A stretch of DNA of 64,000 nucleotides from contig NZ_JOGX01000034.1 in assembly GCF_000719555.1 (NCBI RefSeq), positions 5,483 to 69,482 on the forward strand. The letters run 5' to 3'. The position numbers and the translations under genes were made by a program. Source of the stretch: Streptomyces sp. NRRL F-5727. GTDB taxonomy: Bacteria; Actinomycetota; Actinomycetes; Streptomycetales; Streptomycetaceae. How positions within the stretch are numbered: position 1 is the first letter of the stretch; the number at the start of each line of letters is the position of its first letter. The notes beneath the pieces are model-generated. The model worked only from the letters and a program-made list of their open reading frames with translations, searched no databases and was not told the origin of the DNA. This document shows, one piece after another, positions 8,302 to 15,440 of this stretch.

Positions 8302-9161
8302 GACAGCGCCTCCGGCTCGCCGACGCGCATCAGGTCGCCGACCTCCGCCAGAGACCCCGCGACGGTGGAGCGGAAACTCCCTCCACGCCGGAACTGACGA
8401 GCGGCGGCGCGCATACCCGCGAGGGCGGCACGGCTGAGCTGGTTCGCGTAGATGCAGAGGCTGAAGCCAGCCTCGCCGAGTTCGGCGGCGCTCAGGTCGG
8501 GGAACGCCGTGGGCACGCTGACCAGCGGCACGCCGTGACGCCATGCACGTCCGATGGCCCGCGCCTGCTCACCGGTCGCGTCCTTGGAATGGATGAGGAT
8601 CGCATCCGCTCCGGCCTCGGCATACGCCTCGGCGCGGGCGATCGCCGTGGCGATGTCCTCGCCGACGATAAGGGCCTCGGTGCGGGCCACGACCATGAGG
8701 CCGTCACCGGCGACCTTCCGTATACGCCCCACCTGCTCGCACAGCAGGTCCTGGTCGGCGAGGTTCTGGGCCCGGTGGGCCGCGAAGCTGTTGCACTTCG
8801 GGTACGCGCTGTCCTCGACACACACCGCCGCGGCTCCGGCGCGCATCAGGTCGTACGCGAACCGCTCCGCCGTGCGCCCCGAGCCGCCCGCGTTGTCGAT
8901 GTCCACGATGACGGGCAGTTCGGTGACACGGCCGAGCGAAGCGACCACGTCGGACAGGTCCCGGGGGCCCAGGACGTTGGCGTCCGGCAGCCCGGAGGCC
9001 GCGGACACCTCCAGACCGCTCACCCACAGGGCGTCGAAGCCCGATTCCGCCGCGACATGCGCGGCGAGCGCGTTGACCGCACCGATCGCCAGGAGCGGGT
9101 GCTTCCGTTCGCTGCCGGCGAGGGCCTTGCGCAGATGCACCGCCTTCGTGCCGTCAGCCAT
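8292..9161 (-). CDS. PEP mutase / isocitrate lyase superfamily enzyme (PepM-like)
   Basis: This is a 289-residue TIM-barrel protein from ATG 9161, with GGAGGAG about 6 bases upstream. It shows PEP-phosphomutase-like features: ALWVSGLEVSAASGLPDAN (W46 to N62), DIDNAGGSG with metal-binding D87 and D89, and EDSAYPKCNSF at 116-126. The last resembles the EDKxxxKxNS signature of PEP mutase, with Ser in place of Lys but the phosphonyl-contacting N124-S125 kept, unlike the cysteine-containing KKCGH of methylisocitrate lyases. PEP mutase forms phosphonopyruvate, the first step of C-P bond synthesis; phosphonopyruvate hydrolase and oxaloacetate decarboxylase are close relatives. The reaction is therefore uncertain, but a C-P or 2-oxoacid substrate is likely. 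No phosphonopyruvate decarboxylase is seen nearby. Confidence 0.75.
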   Translation of the reverse strand: MADGTKAVHLRKALAGSERKHPLLAIGAVNALAAHVAAESGFDALWVSGLEVSAASGLPDANVLGPRDLSDVVASLGRVTELPVIVDIDNAGGSGRTAERFAYDLMRAGAAAVCVEDSAYPKCNSFAAHRAQNLADQDLLCEQVGRIRKVAGDGLMVVARTEALIVGEDIATAIARAEAYAEAGADAILIHSKDATGEQARAIGRAWRHGVPLVSVPTAFPDLSAAELGEAGFSLCIYANQLSRAALAGMRAAARQFRRGGSFRSTVAGSLAEVGDLMRVGEPEALSCL

Positions 9162-9840
9162 GGGTCTCTCCTCCTTCCGCGCGGGCGGCGACCGGCGGCA
9201 CCAGCTGCCGTTCACGCAGTACGTCCCAGGCGGCGAGCAACACCTCGGACCGGGGCCGACGGGCGTCCAGGCGGACCACGTCGCCGAGGAGCGGGAACTC
9301 GTCGGGTTTCGAGACCACGGCCTCGTAGGTCTCGCGAACCCGGCTCTGGACGTCGCGCACGTCCCAGTCGGCCCGGACGGCATCACCCTGCCGGGCCTGC
9401 GCCCGGCTCATCGAGGCGTCGGTCTCCAGGTCCAGGACGAGCGTGAGATCCGGGGCCACGGTGAGCTGCGCGGCTAGCACCTCGTACGTCTCCGACACCC
9501 TCATGTCGTGCTTTACGGCGAAGAAGGCCAGCTCGCTGAGGAGCCAGCGATCCGCGATCACGGGCCGTGCCGGCCGCTGGGGGAGCACGAGACGATCCAG
9601 CGTGGCTCGCTTGTCCGCCACGACAGCGGACAGGTAGGCGTCACGGTTCCCGGCGTTCGGCTGGTACTTGCCCGTGACGATGGCGGCGGCCTGGTCGGCG
9701 GCGAGGAAGTTGGTCGTGAGCATGCACAGCGGGGTGACGCCGTAGAGCCCCTCCCAGAGCCGGAACAGGCCCTTGCGCAGCGTCGTCTTGCCGGTGCCGT
9801 CGAGCCCCTCGATGACGATGAACGGATAGCGGTGGTTCAT
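9154..9840 (-). CDS. thymidylate kinase-like P-loop kinase
   Basis: This is a 228-residue protein starting at ATG 9840. The P-loop GLDGTGKTT lies at residues 12-20, after the family-typical FIVIEGLDG strand. IADRWLLSEL matches the DR-containing substrate loop of dTMP kinases, and LTLVLDLETD is the Walker B-like strand. The length fits the family. It probably phosphorylates a nucleoside monophosphate or a similar small phosphate-bearing substrate. A housekeeping tmk would not normally sit in such an operon, so a pathway-specific kinase is more likely. It overlaps both neighbours by a few bases, so it is transcribed and translated with them. Confidence 0.8.
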   Translation of the reverse strand: MNHRYPFIVIEGLDGTGKTTLRKGLFRLWEGLYGVTPLCMLTTNFLAADQAAAIVTGKYQPNAGNRDAYLSAVVADKRATLDRLVLPQRPARPVIADRWLLSELAFFAVKHDMRVSETYEVLAAQLTVAPDLTLVLDLETDASMSRAQARQGDAVRADWDVRDVQSRVRETYEAVVSKPDEFPLLGDVVRLDARRPRSEVLLAAWDVLRERQLVPPVAARAEGGETHG

Positions 9841-10592
9841 TCGACCTGCCCCGCCCCCGTGCCGCCTGCGTACTTGGTGAAGCGGCCTCGCCAGCGCGCC
9901 GCGGTGGACACCAGGTCCACCAGCCGCAGCTCCGCCAACTCGTCGATGAGGCGGGGCAGCTCGGGCTCGGCGCAGATTTCGGCCTCGATGGCCCGGCAGT
10001 ACGCGGCGCGGACGTCCGGGTCGTCGTCGGAGTCACGCAATGCCGCCTCCAGCACCCGCGTGGCCATGCCGTGGGCCACGACGCTCACCGCGGTACCCAG
10101 GGCCTGCTCATGGAGCGGGCTCGGGTGCGGCTCCAGCGTGATGTGGTGTACCCCGCGGTGGCGGATGACCGTGAAGAAGCCCACCCACCACGCGGCGGCG
10201 CCGCTGACAGCGGTCACGGCGTCGGACCAGGCCATCCCGGACTGCTCCGCGAGGATGTTCTGGGCGGCGGTGTCGGCGGCGCGGTGGAGCGCCCCGCGCT
10301 GGTTCCGCGACTCCGTTCCGTGCCGCTGGGGCAGCTCCCACCAGAAGCCGAGCCTGGCGGCCTCCAGCAGCGCCATCGCGGACCCGTCGGTTGCCGGCAG
10401 CAGAGACGGGCGCTGGGCCAGCACGGAGACATCGGCGCCCGGCACGTCGGGCAGCGCCTTCTTCTCGGTGACGGCAGGATGGAGCCGCTGGGTCAGCAGC
10501 CCGTCCGCCAGCGTCTGCCAGGCGTGGGCCAATGGCGGCGAACCGGGGGGCCGGGGCGGCAGGGTCAAGGAGGTCACAGGTCGGATCCTCAC
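9837..10592 (-). CDS. protein of unknown function, first gene of the RiPP-like operon
   Basis: This is a 251-residue protein starting at GTG 10592 (a second GTG five codons in is possible); its stop overlaps the kinase start (ATGA). I recognise no catalytic motif. It is mostly helical, with HRAADTAAQNILAEQSGMAWSD and a hydrophobic AAAWWVGFFTVI segment around residue 130 that could be a buried helix. The His-rich stretch HRGVHHITLEPH is notable. As promoter-proximal gene of the operon it is likely needed for the same pathway. It could be an oxygenase-like or scaffold protein; no function is claimed. Confidence 0.7.
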   Translation of the reverse strand: MRIRPVTSLTLPPRPPGSPPLAHAWQTLADGLLTQRLHPAVTEKKALPDVPGADVSVLAQRPSLLPATDGSAMALLEAARLGFWWELPQRHGTESRNQRGALHRAADTAAQNILAEQSGMAWSDAVTAVSGAAAWWVGFFTVIRHRGVHHITLEPHPSPLHEQALGTAVSVVAHGMATRVLEAALRDSDDDPDVRAAYCRAIEAEICAEPELPRLIDELAELRLVDLVSTAARWRGRFTKYAGGTGAGQVE

Positions 10593-10662
10593 GTCCGGGG
10601 AGTCGCGGCAGGCGGCTCCGGTCGGTGGTGCTCCACCACGATGGCCGCCACGAAGACCTACG

Positions 10663-10680
10663 CCTATGAGTGTTTATGAG
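10663..10680 (+). promoter_or_regulatory. candidate operator, copy 1
   Basis: CCTATGAGTGTTTATGAG lies between the divergent starts at 10592 and 10734. It contains two ATGAG half-sites in direct orientation. The reverse complement matches the site at 14552-14569 at 14 of 18 positions. Binding by the adjacent XRE regulator is inferred. Confidence 0.6.
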
Positions 10681-10733
10681 CCCCAGCAGCGGAACGTGTC
10701 CGGGCGGTCGCAGAGCGAGGGAGAATGCCGACC

Positions 10734-12296
10734 ATGGTCGACAGTGGACAGCGGCGGTGTACGCGCTGCGGTGCCCTTCTCAGTCGCTTCAACGCCGGTA
10801 CGCGATGCGCCTCGTGCCAGGACGGGTCGGCCGCCCGACGGGCCGCCCCGGTTTTCTGGCGTGATCCGACGGTCCGGCGAGCCGTGGCCGCATGGGAACT
10901 CGGCACCGTCGTCAAGCTGTTCAGGAAGCATACGGGCCTCTCCCAGGCCGGCGTGGCGCGGATGGTCAGCATCGACCAGGCCGAGGTCAGCAGACTCGAG
11001 CGCGGGCTCAAACAGATCCGCGACCGACGGCAGTTCGTCCAATGGACCGATGCGTTGGGAGTTCCGGAGGAACTGCTCGGGCTCCTCCCCATGGCCAATC
11101 CGCACACCCCAGATGCCACGAGCTGGCTAGGAACGGCGGACACCGGAGCCCGTGGGTACGTGGCGCTGCCCGAAGGCCCAAGCCAGCTCCTGTTACCCGC
11201 CGGCCGGTCCGTCCCGACGACGGCGATTCCCGTGCTGACCCTTCCCGCGGCCTCCTTCCTCGGGGACAGCCTGCGACTCGACTCCCGCCCGGAGCTGGAC
11301 GCCTGGCGCACCATGCCGATGCGCGCGCTCATCGTCGCGAACCGCACGGTCGACGGGGCGGTCCGGCAGTTCGTCACCGACGCCAGGCCGAGCGGCGTAC
11401 GCGGCACCGCCTCCGACCCGGTCGACGTCCCGACCGCGTACGAACTGGACGACCTGACTTACGGCATCCTGTGGGCCATGTCGGGATTCGAGGCGGCCCT
11501 GCTCGGCGACGACCAGGCCCTGCACACCTCGCTGGCTTCGCTCACCGCTTCCCCAGGCTCGCCGCTCGCCTCCGACCACGGCCTGACCGAAGTGTCCACG
11601 ATGCTGATCGGCTCGGAGACCGCAGCCCGGTACATCCTGGGTCACCGTGACCACCTGGGCGACGCGCCCGTCTTCTGGACCAGGGAACAGCGCGGCGAGG
11701 AGGCCTCCACCTGGCTGCTCTTCCGGCACAAGTACCGCTACCTCGGACGAATGGCGCCCCGGCGTCCAGGCAGTACCAGCGGCCGGGGGTTCTGCGTCCC
11801 CGAGACGGCGGTCGCCTCCTCGCCGGCGTACGAGCGCGTCCTGATGTTCCTCGCCATCGCGCTCATGGAGTCCTTCGGTATCCGTACCTGGGTGACGGAC
11901 GACGGAGGCTTCGCACACACCGACGGTTTCGTCCTCTCTCACGGGCGCCGAGCTGTCATCGCCTCTTGGGTACGGACCGAGGGGGCGTCCCATCTCGCGG
12001 TCACCGCGCGGCCGGGGGCTTTGCGGACGTTCGCCGACGTGACCGGCCACGGCGGCCACCACTCGGCCACGGCGGCCGAGCAGGCCGGACAGCGCCTCGC
12101 GGCAACGGCGGAGTACCTCGGTCTCGACGCCTCCTGGCTCGGACGCCGGTGCGCGCAGTTGTCGGCCGCCGGCACGGAGCGGCTGGCCCGGCCGCGCAGC
12201 CGGCTTCTGGGCCTCGAAGGGCTGGAGGCCGCCTGCCGCTTCGTGGCCGAACAGTTGGTGATCATTCCGCGTACCCGGACGGCACCGACCCGATAG
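10734..12296 (+). CDS. zinc-ribbon/XRE-family transcriptional regulator
   Basis: The protein is about 520 residues. I place the start at ATG 10734 because GAGGGAG lies about 8 bases upstream; an ATG at 10725 is too close to that site. The N-terminus has a four-cysteine zinc ribbon (CTRC and CASC), then an XRE helix-turn-helix (HTGLSQAGVARMVSIDQAEVSRLERG). A roughly 400-residue C-terminal region lacks an obvious enzyme motif and may sense a ligand. Large regulators of this kind sit beside natural-product or tailoring operons in Streptomyces. It diverges from the leftward operon across 141 bases that contain the candidate operator, so it probably controls that operon and itself. Confidence 0.8.
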   Translation: MVDSGQRRCTRCGALLSRFNAGTRCASCQDGSAARRAAPVFWRDPTVRRAVAAWELGTVVKLFRKHTGLSQAGVARMVSIDQAEVSRLERGLKQIRDRRQFVQWTDALGVPEELLGLLPMANPHTPDATSWLGTADTGARGYVALPEGPSQLLLPAGRSVPTTAIPVLTLPAASFLGDSLRLDSRPELDAWRTMPMRALIVANRTVDGAVRQFVTDARPSGVRGTASDPVDVPTAYELDDLTYGILWAMSGFEAALLGDDQALHTSLASLTASPGSPLASDHGLTEVSTMLIGSETAARYILGHRDHLGDAPVFWTREQRGEEASTWLLFRHKYRYLGRMAPRRPGSTSGRGFCVPETAVASSPAYERVLMFLAIALMESFGIRTWVTDDGGFAHTDGFVLSHGRRAVIASWVRTEGASHLAVTARPGALRTFADVTGHGGHHSATAAEQAGQRLAATAEYLGLDASWLGRRCAQLSAAGTERLARPRSRLLGLEGLEAACRFVAEQLVIIPRTRTAPTR

Positions 12297-12355
12297 CCTG
12301 CCTGGACCCCTCGCGAGGCCGCGCTCGGCGGCGTCCGGACAGGGGAGCAGGGGGC

Positions 12356-13357
12356 ATGACGGAGTCGGTCAGGAACGTGGCGGTCTTCTCCCTCGGCGGC
12401 ACGATCGCCATGACCACCGATCCCGCCACCGGAGGCGTCGTACTAGCGCTCTCCGCCCACGAACTCCTCGCCGCCGTACCCGCCCTGGCCACGAGCGGCA
12501 TCGGCCTCAAGGTGCGGGACTTCCGACGTCTGCCCGGCGCCTCCCTGACCTTCGAGGACCTCACCGCGCTGTCGGCCGCGATCGCGGCGGAGCTGGAGAC
12601 CGGGGACGTCGACGGCGTCGTCATCACCCAGGGCACCGACACCATCGAGGAGACCGCCTTCCTCCTCGACCTCTACCACGGCCACGAGCAGCCGGTCGTC
12701 GTCACCGGCGCGATGCGCAACCCCACCCTCCCCGGCGCCGACGGTCCGGCCAACCTCTACGCCGCTGTCCTGGCCGCCGCCGACCCTGGACTCCGGGGCG
12801 CCGGCTGCCTCGTCGTCCTCGGCGACGAGATCCACTCGGCCCGGACCGTCCGCAAGTCCCACACCACCAGCCCAGCCGCCTTCACCTCCCCGTCGTGCGG
12901 ACCGATCGCGAGGGTCGCGGAGAACCGGGTGCGGATGGCGGGCGGCCTACCGCCCCGCGGACCGCTGGTCGGCGCCCCCGACCGTGAGGCGCGTGTCGGC
13001 CTCTACGTCGTCACCCTCGGCGACGACGGTGCACTGCTCGACCTGTGGGACGGCAGCTGCGACGGGCTCGTGGTCGCGGCGTTCGGCGTCGGCCACGTCC
13101 CGGAGCGTCTCGTCGAAGGGCTCACCAAGCTCGCGTCCCGCATCCCCGTGGTCCTCGCCTCCCGCATCGGCAACGGCCCCGTCCTGTCCGACACGTACGG
13201 CTTCCCCGGCTCCGAGAAGGACCTCCTCGGACGAGGACTCATCGGCGCCGGCGACCTCGGCTCGTACCAGGCCCGGCTCCTGCTGCAGGCCCTGCTCGCC
13301 CAGGGCGCCGACGGGGCGGCGGTCCGAGAGACCTTCACCACCGCCTTCGCCCGCTGA
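12356..13357 (+). CDS. L-asparaginase (type I/II fold)
   Basis: This is a 333-residue protein starting at ATG 12356 behind GGGGAGCAGGGGG. Both catalytic signatures are present: SLGGTIAMT with the nucleophilic threonine T16, and VVITQGTDTIEE with the second threonine T91 and D95. GAMRNP and GPANLY are also typical. It hydrolyses L-asparagine to aspartate and ammonia, or acts on a related amide. There is no signal peptide, so it is cytoplasmic. It follows the XRE regulator by 59 bases and precedes the DUF296 gene by 27, so the three probably form one transcript. Its link to the RiPP-like operon is by position and the flanking operator motif. Confidence 0.9.
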   Translation: MTESVRNVAVFSLGGTIAMTTDPATGGVVLALSAHELLAAVPALATSGIGLKVRDFRRLPGASLTFEDLTALSAAIAAELETGDVDGVVITQGTDTIEETAFLLDLYHGHEQPVVVTGAMRNPTLPGADGPANLYAAVLAAADPGLRGAGCLVVLGDEIHSARTVRKSHTTSPAAFTSPSCGPIARVAENRVRMAGGLPPRGPLVGAPDREARVGLYVVTLGDDGALLDLWDGSCDGLVVAAFGVGHVPERLVEGLTKLASRIPVVLASRIGNGPVLSDTYGFPGSEKDLLGRGLIGAGDLGSYQARLLLQALLAQGADGAAVRETFTTAFAR

Positions 13358-13384
13358 CCCCACCTCTTCAGGAGACACCCGCAC

Positions 13385-13843
13385 ATGCGTGCTCACGAGC
13401 TGACCGTAGGCCGTACCTTCGGCGTCACCTTCGACCACGGGGAGGACTTCTTCGAGGCGCTGTCCACCTTCTGCCGGGACAACGGCGTACGGCAGGGCTA
13501 CATCCCCTCGTTCATCGGCGCCTTCGCGGAGGCCGAGATCGTAGGCGCCTGCGAGAAGCTCGCCGACCCGGACGCACCGGTCTGGGCGAAGACGTACGTC
13601 ATCAACGTCGAGGCGTTCGGCGCCGGCACCCTCGCTCACGACCCGGCCACCGGCGGGATACTCCCGCACATCCACGTCTCCGCCGGCCTGAAGGCCCAGT
13701 CGGCCGACGGCAGGACGAGCCACCTCCTCAGCGCCAAGGTCCAGTTCCTCAGCGAACTGATGGTCGTGGAGGTCACGTCGCCCACCATGACCCGGCCCCG
13801 GAACCCCGACCTCTACGACGTCCCGCTGCTCACGTTCGGCTGA
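13385..13843 (+). CDS. DUF296 (PPC, plants-and-prokaryotes-conserved) domain protein
   Basis: This is a 152-residue protein starting at ATG 13385 after AGGAG. The fold is indicated by the N-terminal HELTVGRTFGVTFDHGEDFFEAL, the IPSFIGAFAEAEI strand and the histidine-containing PHIHVSAGL segment typical of DUF296. These small trimeric proteins in bacteria are of uncertain function; plant versions are in AT-hook DNA-binding proteins. Here it is probably co-transcribed with the asparaginase. Its end overlaps the convergent nucleotidyltransferase by 14 bases. Confidence 0.85.
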   Translation: MRAHELTVGRTFGVTFDHGEDFFEALSTFCRDNGVRQGYIPSFIGAFAEAEIVGACEKLADPDAPVWAKTYVINVEAFGAGTLAHDPATGGILPHIHVSAGLKAQSADGRTSHLLSAKVQFLSELMVVEVTSPTMTRPRNPDLYDVPLLTFG

Positions 13844-14453
13844 CCGGCGGGAGCCGCCCGAGCCAGGGGTGATCGGGCGCGATCACGCTGATCGCGTCCG
13901 CCAGCCAGGCGCGTGCCGGAGCATCGAGCAGCGGCAGCACCGCTTCGAAGTCGGTCTCGTCCTTGTCCCGGGTCGCCTTCGCCTTGTAGAAGAGCTGGAC
14001 CTCGGGCGCGAGATACGGGATGCCCGTCTCGGTCGTGCGTCCGAGGCGGTCGATCGGGAGGCGGATCGCCGGGTCACGCCGCGAGATCCACTGGGTGCCC
14101 TCGGCCTCGTCCAGCATGAGCTGCACCGACCAGGGCGCCTTGGGTGTGTGGCGGCACCAGATGTCGTGGAGCGGCTGCTGAAGAACCTCTCCAGGTCGCC
14201 ACGGTCGAAGCTCCCCCTGGCCGGGCGGCTCCGCCACGTACAGGTCCCAGTCGGCCAACAGTTGACGTACGAGGGCCTGGTCGCGCCGGAGGACGAGGAC
14301 ATCGAGATCGCCGTGCGCGCGCAGCTCGCGGCCGACCGCAAGTTCGATCGCGTAGCCACCGGCGATCCACCACGGGAAGTCCGCCTGGGCGAAGATCGCA
14401 GCCACATCCTCGGGACGATCCGGCACCCAGCGTCCCAACACGTCAGCACTCAC
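13830..14453 (-). CDS. nucleotidyltransferase, aminoglycoside-adenylyltransferase-like
   Basis: This is a 207-residue protein; the start is set at GTG 14453 (VSADVLGRWV), as upstream codons lack the family pattern. WWIAGGYAIELAVGR followed by HGDLDVLVLR is the signature of the AadA/LinB-like nucleotidyltransferase group, with GG for nucleotide binding and DLD as the metal-binding pair. Later IPYLAPEVQLFYKAK fits related proteins. It could adenylylate a small hydroxylated molecule; an antibiotic-resistance role is possible but cannot be shown. Its upstream region contains the second copy of the candidate operator, which ties it to the same regulon as the leftward operon. Confidence 0.8.
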   Translation of the reverse strand: MSADVLGRWVPDRPEDVAAIFAQADFPWWIAGGYAIELAVGRELRAHGDLDVLVLRRDQALVRQLLADWDLYVAEPPGQGELRPWRPGEVLQQPLHDIWCRHTPKAPWSVQLMLDEAEGTQWISRRDPAIRLPIDRLGRTTETGIPYLAPEVQLFYKAKATRDKDETDFEAVLPLLDAPARAWLADAISVIAPDHPWLGRLPPVSRT

Positions 14454-14551
14454 CTTCCCATACTCCCAGTGATCAGAGGGGCGGAGGCGAAGGCCGGCGG
14501 CGGGTCGGCGGTCTCGCTGGGGCGCCCTGTCGCCCGCTCGCACCCCCTGCG

Positions 14552-14569
14552 CTCATAAACGCCCATGAG
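14552..14569. promoter_or_regulatory. candidate operator, copy 2
   Basis: CTCATAAACGCCCATGAG, about 100 bases upstream of the nucleotidyltransferase start at 14453, matches the inverted copy at 10663-10680 at 14 of 18 positions. Here the CTCAT and ATGAG arms form an inverted repeat. A shared regulator is inferred. Confidence 0.6.
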
Positions 14570-14756
14570 CAGCGCGTGACTCGCGACCGGCCTCGTGGCC
14601 GGTGCTTGAGCCACGATCCTTCCGGGGTCCCGTGCCCGAAGCCAGGTGCTTCCTACGGCCGTATGCCTCTCAGCCGCGTACCGGCCGCACTTCCGCGACC
14701 ACGTCGCAGCCCCGGGAGTAGGCCATCGCTGTCACCCACAGGAGGTCCGTCGCCCG

Positions 14757-15440
14757 ATGATCAGCGCGCCATCCGCCGCTCTCGGCCTCGTGTACCGCTG
14801 GACCGACCGCACTCCCAACCCGACAGGCGAAGCCCGCGTGGTCCTGCGACGTGTCTTCAAGGACCTGGGGCTGTCCGGGGACGTCGTCTGTGACGGCGTC
14901 CTGGCCGTCTCGGAGCTCGTGGCGAACGCGCACGAGCACGCGTACGGCCCCTACGAGGTGCACGTCCGCTCGGCCGCCGGGAGGTACATCTGCGAGATCC
15001 ATGATGGGAACCCTCTGCTCCCCGCGGGCCTCTACAGCGGTGCCACGTCGCTGTCGGACGCCGAACCGGCCGAGCCGGGCGGGTTGCTCGTGGAGCGTGG
15101 CCGGGGCCTGCGCATCGTGAACGAGCTGGCCCAGGGGCAGTGGGGGTTCCACGTCACGGAACGTGGTGCCAAGGCCGCCTGGATCGTGCTGGCCCCGGCG
15201 TTGCCGGCCCCGGCCGACGGGAGTGACGCTGTCGGCACTCGGGCACCCCGGTCCGGTAACGAGTCGAAGCTCCGACAGCTTGACAGCACATCGGATTCCC
15301 ACCATGGCAGCGGTCAAGCCCACTTCCGGCAGGAATCGGCCACAGATGCTCCACGTGCCCGGTGCGGCGGAGCTCCTCCCGTCGCCAACGTGTACGGTCC
15401 ATCGAACAGCCTGGTGGCCGAGGGCGCGGGGGAGTCTTGA
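14757..15440 (+). CDS. anti-sigma-like ATP-binding protein (HATPase_c)
   Basis: This is a 227-residue protein starting at ATG 14757, preceded by AGGAGGT. The first 150 residues form a GHKL-type ATPase: SELVANAHEHA is the N-box and GRGLRIVNELA the G-box region. It resembles RsbW/SpoIIAB-type anti-sigma kinases, which abound in Streptomyces. Residues beyond about 160 are a low-complexity hydrophilic tail (rich in Ser, Arg and Gly) not typical of the family. Its stop overlaps the TTG start proposed for the polymorphic toxin (TTGA), so coupling is possible but the functional link is unclear. Confidence 0.8.
   Translation: MISAPSAALGLVYRWTDRTPNPTGEARVVLRRVFKDLGLSGDVVCDGVLAVSELVANAHEHAYGPYEVHVRSAAGRYICEIHDGNPLLPAGLYSGATSLSDAEPAEPGGLLVERGRGLRIVNELAQGQWGFHVTERGAKAAWIVLAPALPAPADGSDAVGTRAPRSGNESKLRQLDSTSDSHHGSGQAHFRQESATDAPRARCGGAPPVANVYGPSNSLVAEGAGES

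Noticed and set aside
9154..9840. Calling the P-loop kinase the housekeeping thymidylate kinase gene tmk
   Set aside because: Its place inside a specialised operon and overlaps with unrelated tailoring genes argue for a pathway-specific role, so no gene symbol was given.
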